Positions 61,501 through 64,000 of a stretch of DNA of 64,000 nt are shown here, piece after piece (position 1 is the stretch's first letter; the number at the start of each line of letters is the position of its first letter). The notes under the pieces are model-generated. The model did not search any database. It saw only the letters and a program-made list of their open reading frames with translations, and was not told the origin of the DNA. Source of the stretch: Flabesymbios commensalis (Eukaryota; Annelida; Polychaeta; Terebellida; Flabelligeridae). Location: assembly GCA_964017125.1 (NCBI GenBank), contig OZ024914.1, forward strand, positions 16,495,420 through 16,559,419. Reading direction: 5' to 3'. The position numbers were made by a program, and so were the translations under genes.

Positions 61501-62366
61501 GTAAAGTGTAAAATAATCATAATGGTGGACCCACAAGATTATACCCAGTAAACACAAAGCATCTGTATAACATTTATACAACGTCGGCCCAACGCCTTCG
61601 ACGTTGATCCAACATTGTATAAAAAGTATATTAATGTTTTGTGTTGACTGGGTAGGTATTAAAATGACGCTGAAAGAGCTAACTAAGTCATTATTGATGA
61701 TTTTAAATTAAAAACACCCTTTAGTATCCATGGTTTATGTAAAAATATGTCAGCATTTAAAGTGAAAGCACCCTTTAGTATCCATGGATTGAAAAATATG
61801 TCAGCACTTAGAGTGTTGATGTCGTTTGACACAGCAGATGCAAGACGTTAACCCTTAAAGTGTGGGGATCGACTCTAGTCGACAGAATCTGACGTCTGTA
61901 GACGTCAGATTCTGTCGACTAAAGTCGATCCCCACACTGTAAGAATAAAAATATTTCTACTGTCCGTAGACACATAATACATGTATTCAAAAGAATAGGA
62001 AAGAGCTAACTAAGACATTTAGAATAATTTCAAGTCGAAAAACACCCTTTGGTCTCCATGTTTTATACGAAAGTGTTTCAGCGCTTTAAGGGTTAACCTA
62101 ATGTCGGTTTTACGTTGGACCACTGTCTACGGCACTGGTTCAATACCAAACCAACATAGATTTAACATCTCATGTTTGTGGGACGACTTACATGGCTACA
62201 TCGTTCCATTCGGATGTTGCAAGCTGATTCCCACTCATCGAGGCGAAGGCATATATAATATGAGTGCATAAGTGTGGATCAATGTTAGAAGGTAGGAACT
62301 TGCCCTTGCCATTCCGGTACTGAGACCAGTTCGTGTAGTAACATACTCTCTTTAATTCTGATGCCG
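49582..62366 (-). CDS. Secreted GH18 chitinase with Thr-rich linker and CBM14 chitin-binding domain, signal-peptide exon missing
   Basis: Eight exons on the minus strand: 62192-62366, 60105-60357, 59372-59502, 55789-55906, 55248-55433, 54495-54626, 50534-50762 and 49582-49772 (TGA). They give ~471 residues with consistent phases. The mature start is [20 protein letters not shown]. The GH18 core shows [13 protein letters not shown], the catalytic [12 protein letters not shown] (DxxDxDxE; Phe where vertebrate enzymes often have Trp), [38 protein letters not shown] and [15 protein letters not shown] linker with runs of Thr ([18 protein letters not shown]) follows. The tail ([17 protein letters not shown] to [17 protein letters not shown]) is a CBM14/peritrophin-A domain with six or more cysteines. 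It hydrolyses beta-1,4 chitin, probably extracellularly, in digestion, defence or tissue remodelling. The 62366 exon begins at acceptor TTATTTGTAG, so the signal-peptide exon lies further upstream, probably beyond the minisatellite. Confidence 0.96.
50345..50515. mobile_element. Family C MITE fragments next to a chitinase exon
   Basis: TTAATCGCGGTGGTCCAAC at the left, then after a gap GTTGGTTTAATGTTGTGCC, CGTTTGCGACGCCGGCC and AACATTAAGTCAGC. It ends about 20 bases from the exon boundary at 50534. Confidence 0.6.
50978..51262 (+). mobile_element. tRNA-derived SINE (second family)
   Basis: GGCCACGATGGCTCATTTGA is a degenerate A-box region. GGTACTGAGTTCGAATCCCG contains the B box. The body (GGCCTGGGGTGTGCAGTGCT, CTGTGCACTATAAAGAACCC, CCCGACTTCGGGCTTCC) ends in a CACT microsatellite tail. 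It lies in the chitinase intron. Confidence 0.85.
51263..52117. other. Chitinase intron spacer
   Basis: AT-rich with scattered short open frames on both strands; none recognised. Confidence 0.4.
52118..52212. repeat. 95-bp hairpin repeat
   Basis: TAGGCTAGATATAGAGACGA plus AATTC pairs with GAATTTCGTCTCTATATCTAGCCTA around a ~40-base AT-rich loop. Confidence 0.8.
52230..52705 (+). repeat. Three-copy tandem repeat, unit ~140-150 bp
   Basis: TATGGTCTAGCTATCTGGC, CAGATA-CAGGCATT, TATGGCCGAT-GTC-G-CAT and CCTCCCTGAAACCGCA recur in order. It ends where the 15-bp minisatellite begins. Confidence 0.8.
52706..54115. repeat. 15-bp minisatellite TTAAATACATGGGTG, ~94 units
   Basis: 1.4 kb of near-uniform 15-base units with variants such as TTAAATACGTGGGTG and TTAAATACATAGGTG. 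Because the unit is a multiple of three and has no stop in several frames, it reads open for up to ~145 codons on both strands (repeats of VFNTH, YLTPM or GVKYM). It sits in the chitinase intron between exons 50534-50762 and 54495-54626. Confidence 0.97.
54420..54494. mobile_element. Family C MITE touching a chitinase splice donor
   Basis: CAATGTTGTTCTAGCGTTG and CCAACGTTAAAACAACAATG pair around CCACCGTCTTCGATGCTGG. The right end runs into the GTAC donor at 54494-54491. Confidence 0.7.
55540..55640. repeat. C-run hairpin element
   Basis: GGCGGATCCAGGATTC at the left pairs with the right CTGGATCCGC after a long C-run. Intronic. Confidence 0.6.
55725..55838 (-). repeat. 57-bp tandem duplication containing a splice donor
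   Basis: TTACCACGTTGAGGGTAGGA occurs at about 55728 and again at about 55785, followed in both by CTAGG-TCTC-AGACCTG and TGTAGAGC. The copy nearer the exon body ends the chitinase exon at 55789. The second copy keeps an equivalent donor, but reading through to it meets an in-frame TGA. Confidence 0.85.
56143..56252. repeat. 110-bp palindrome with no loop
   Basis: The left arm (CCCGTATTCTCGTACAAG, CGATATATCG, GGTTTCTGACTGGTCGAG) and right arm match base for base except one position, meeting at GATGGCCATC. A half copy lies at 46871-46920. Confidence 0.9.
56262..56545. repeat. Short GTACGTTGAAACTAG tandem/inverted repeats
   Basis: TAGTTTCAGC-TACC and GGGTACGTTGAAACTAG alternate about five times with C-runs between. 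Non-coding, in the chitinase intron. Confidence 0.7.
56558..57186. mobile_element. Harbinger-like MITE (family F), copy 2, with nested insertion
   Basis: GGCCACTATGTTTTTTTCTC at the left, ATTAAACATAGTGACC at the right, TTA on both sides. The body matches 6011-6479 (GAGTGCGCGCATTAGA, CCAGCGCGCGCAATGG, TCGCCCTCACTAAC). It holds a further element at 56913-57104. Confidence 0.88.
56913..57104. mobile_element. GC-rich MITE nested inside the Harbinger-like copy
   Basis: Ends TACGGCCCCACCAAACACCG and GTTCGGTGGGGCCGCA are inverted repeats with long CCGCGCCGCG tracts. The body is ~190 bp. The family F copy at 6011-6479 lacks this block, so it is a later insertion. Confidence 0.85.
57385..57440 (-). 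mobile_element. Family A hairpin, partial copy
   Basis: TTTTCACCCATTTGAAG, CGCTGACGCGA loop, then CTTCAAGTGAGTTTTGA. The left flank has TTAACCGGCAAAAT but the body is short. Confidence 0.65.
57785..58095 (+). repeat. Diverged tandem repeat, ~4 units of ~80 bp
   Basis: GAGATCATAAGGTTATATGG, GGAGATTAAAGT-TT and GTTACCATGGAAATCCAAGG recur in weakened form up to 58090. Confidence 0.6.
58190..58503 (-). mobile_element. Dimeric tRNA-derived SINE (copy 2, best preserved)
   Basis: On the minus strand: the first tRNA-like head (CTATGGTAGTGGTTAGCACC), the linker GAAACAACAATGTTTC, and the second head GGGGAGCCTCCGTGACCGAG with CTCGAATTTCGAGTCC. The body (AGGAGGTTCTCCTGGCCC) ends in ATTTC repeats at the 3' end. 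Two Pol III-type heads in one unit are clear here. Confidence 0.85.
59010..59122. mobile_element. Family C MITE, diverged
   Basis: CCCAGCGAAAATTCGACGTT at the left and TTTGTTGGGACG at the right, with GTCGTAGACGGTG at the centre. Confidence 0.65.
59742..59905 (-). repeat. GGCCATTTT repeat, inverted single unit
   Basis: Its reverse complement (GTGGTGGCCATTTTAAATTT, CACATTTCCAGATGGTGGGT) closely matches the array at 35090-35560. Confidence 0.75.
60358..61549. other. Chitinase intron, no exon recognised
   Basis: AT-rich. Open frames at 60651-60911, 61154-61360 and 61335-61520 show no family motif and no matching splice phases. Confidence 0.45.
61550..61654. mobile_element. Family C hairpin MITE, well preserved
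   Basis: TACCCAGTAAACACAAAGC and TTTTGTGTTGACTGGGTA are the ends. CAACGTCGGCCCAACGCCTT sits at the centre. A second element (61660-61815, family B left-end material in two pieces) follows directly. Confidence 0.85.
61830..62182. mobile_element. Family C MITE split by a full family B MITE at TTAA
   Basis: CAGCAGATGCAAGACG (61830) is the family C left end. After GTTAA comes the family B element CCCTTAAAGTGTGGGG...GCGCTTTAAGGG (61855-62091), then TTAA and the rest of family C (CTAATGTCGGTTTTACGTTG to CTCATGTTTGTGGG). TTAA on both sides is the target duplication. The nest ends about 4 bases from the chitinase donor GTAAGT at 62191-62186. Confidence 0.9.
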
Positions 62367-62404
62367 CTACAAATAAGAGGAAAACAAACAATGTTGGGTG
62401 ATAT

Positions 62405-63890
62405 AATTAGGCTGCTGGTCGGTATAAGCTGATTTGTTTATGCTGAGTGGTATGTGCTGAGTAGTATATGCTGATTGGTATGTGCTGAGTGGCATATGCT
62501 GAGTGGTTTATGCTGATTTGTTTATGCTGAGTGGTATATTCTGAGTGGTGTATGCTGAGAGATTTATGCTGAGTGGTATATGCTGAGTGGTATATGCGGA
62601 TCGGCATGAGCTGATTGGAAGATGCTGAGTGGTATATGCTGAGTGGTTATGTGTTATATAATGAGTGGAATATACTGATTGGTTTACGTTGAGTGGTATA
62701 TGCTGAGAGGTATAAGCTGAGTGGTATAAGCTGAGTGGCATATGCTGAGTGGCATATGCTGAGAGGTATATGCTGCTTGGTATATCCTAAGTGGTATATG
62801 TTGATTGGTTTGTGCTGATTGGTTTATGCTGAGTGGCATATGCTGAGTGGTTTATGCTGATTTGTTTATGCTGAGTGGTATATTCTGAGTGGTGTATGCT
62901 GAGAGATTTATGCTGAGTGGTATATGCTGAGTGGTATATGCGGATCGGCATGAGCTGATTGGAAGATGCTGAGTGGTATATGCTGAGTGGTTATGTGTTA
63001 TATAAAGAGTGGAATATACTGATTGGTTTACGTTGAGTGGTATATGCTGAGAGGTATAAGCTGAGTGGTATAAGCTGAGTGGCATATGCTGGGTGGCATA
63101 TGCTGAGAGGTATATGCTGATTGGTATATCCTAAGTGGTATATGTTGATTGGTTTGTGCTGATTGGTTTATACTGAGTGGCATATGCTGAGTGGTATATG
63201 CTGATTTGTTTATGCTGAGTGGTATATTCTGAGTGGTGTATGCTGAGATATTTTTGCTGAGTGGTATATGCTGAGTCGTATATGCGGATCGGCATGAGCT
63301 GATTGGAAGATGCTGAGTGGTATATGCTGAGTGGTTATGTGTTATATAATGAGTGGAATATACTGATTGGTTTACGTTGAGTGGTATATGCTGATTGGTT
63401 TACGTTGAGTGGTATATGCTGACTGGTTTATTCTGAGTGGTATATGCTGAGAGGTATATGCTGATTTGTATAAGCTGATTGGTATATGCTGCGATTATGC
63501 TGATTGTTTCATGCTGATTGGTTTATGTTGAGTAGCATATGCTGAGTGCTATATGTTGAGTGGTATATGCTGAGAGGTATAAGCTGAGTGGTATAAGCTG
63601 AGTGGCATATGCTGAGTGGTATATGCTGAGAGGTATATGCTGATTGGTATATCCTAAGTGGTATATGTTGATTGGTTTATGCTGATTGGTTTATGCTGAG
63701 TGGTATATGCTGATTATTATTGCTGAGTGGTCCATGCTGAGTGGTTTATGTTGATTGGTATAATGCTGAGTGGTATATGCTGAGTGGTGCTGAGTGGTAT
63801 ATGCTGAGTGCTATATGCTTAGTAGTATATGCTGAGTGGTATATGCTGAGTGGTTTATGCTGAGAGGTATATGCTGAGAGGTATACTAAT
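62405..63890. repeat. 14-bp minisatellite with ~344-bp higher-order repeat
   Basis: Basic unit TATGCTGAGTGGTA with variants (GATTGG, GAGAGG, TTGTTTA). The order of variants repeats: a block at about 62500-62843 is almost identical to 62844-63187, and a third diverging copy follows from about 63188. The frame reads open on the minus strand (HSAYTTQH-type repeats), but this follows from the repeat itself. It lies upstream of the first visible chitinase exon. Confidence 0.95.
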
Positions 63891-64000
63891 AGTCTCTAGG
63901 AGCTAGAGAGTTGTATATGTGACTCACTTGAGTGGTATACATAATTTATATAACACTCTCACTTCTATAATTATGTCGAATAATATGTAGGGCCTACTAC
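63891..64000. other. Window end, no feature recognised
   Basis: AT-rich sequence beyond the minisatellite. No signal-peptide exon for the chitinase can be seen here. Confidence 0.4.

Noticed and set aside
62405-63890. HSAYTTQH-type repeat protein on the minus strand
   Set aside because: It is a by-product of the 14-base minisatellite, with no start context, splice sites or family match.

Overview
This is animal nuclear DNA. Genes are split into many short exons with GT-AG introns, the base composition is AT-rich, and the spaces between exons are filled with SINEs, LINE pieces, miniature inverted-repeat elements (MITEs) and minisatellites. The gene set (SLC5 symporter, MYG1, JMJD7, secreted GH18 chitinase with a chitin-binding tail, discoidin-domain protein) and the repeat style suggest a marine invertebrate, perhaps a deuterostome such as an echinoderm, hemichordate or cephalochordate. 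That placement is a weak inference.

Layout: 1-634 is a long-TIR MITE at the window edge. 1065-11988 (+) holds twelve 3' exons of an SLC5A-type sodium-coupled symporter. 15916-24226 (-) holds the last seven exons of MYG1, convergent with the symporter. 25.2-27.4 kb is a broken LINE (-) carrying a 5S-derived SINE. 27.4-37 kb has no recognised gene; it holds diverged tandem duplications, a poly(A)-tailed retro-insertion with a 17-bp target duplication and a second LINE fragment. 37.1-38.17 kb is a ~59-bp minisatellite ending at the 3' end of a discoidin-domain gene (38174-39371, -). JMJD7 (+) occupies 42268-48817 as eight exons encoding 314 residues, including a short first exon. The chitinase (-) occupies 49582-62366, with a 15-bp minisatellite in one intron and a 14-bp minisatellite with ~344-bp higher-order units upstream of its first visible exon.

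The strongest novel theme is the MITE population. At least three families share ends reading roughly TTAA-CCCTT...AAGGG-TTAA, as expected of piggyBac-type non-autonomous elements, but carry different internal hairpins. They insert into one another, sometimes using the TTAA created by another element's own end. A Harbinger-like family (GGCCACTATG ends, TTA target duplications) and an ACGTTGG hairpin family join these nests. Several copies lie within a few bases of splice sites of the host genes.

The genes are not functionally linked in any obvious way and look like ordinary syntenic neighbours. I found no CRISPR, operon, phage or other prokaryotic system, and no convincing retrovirus-like element.
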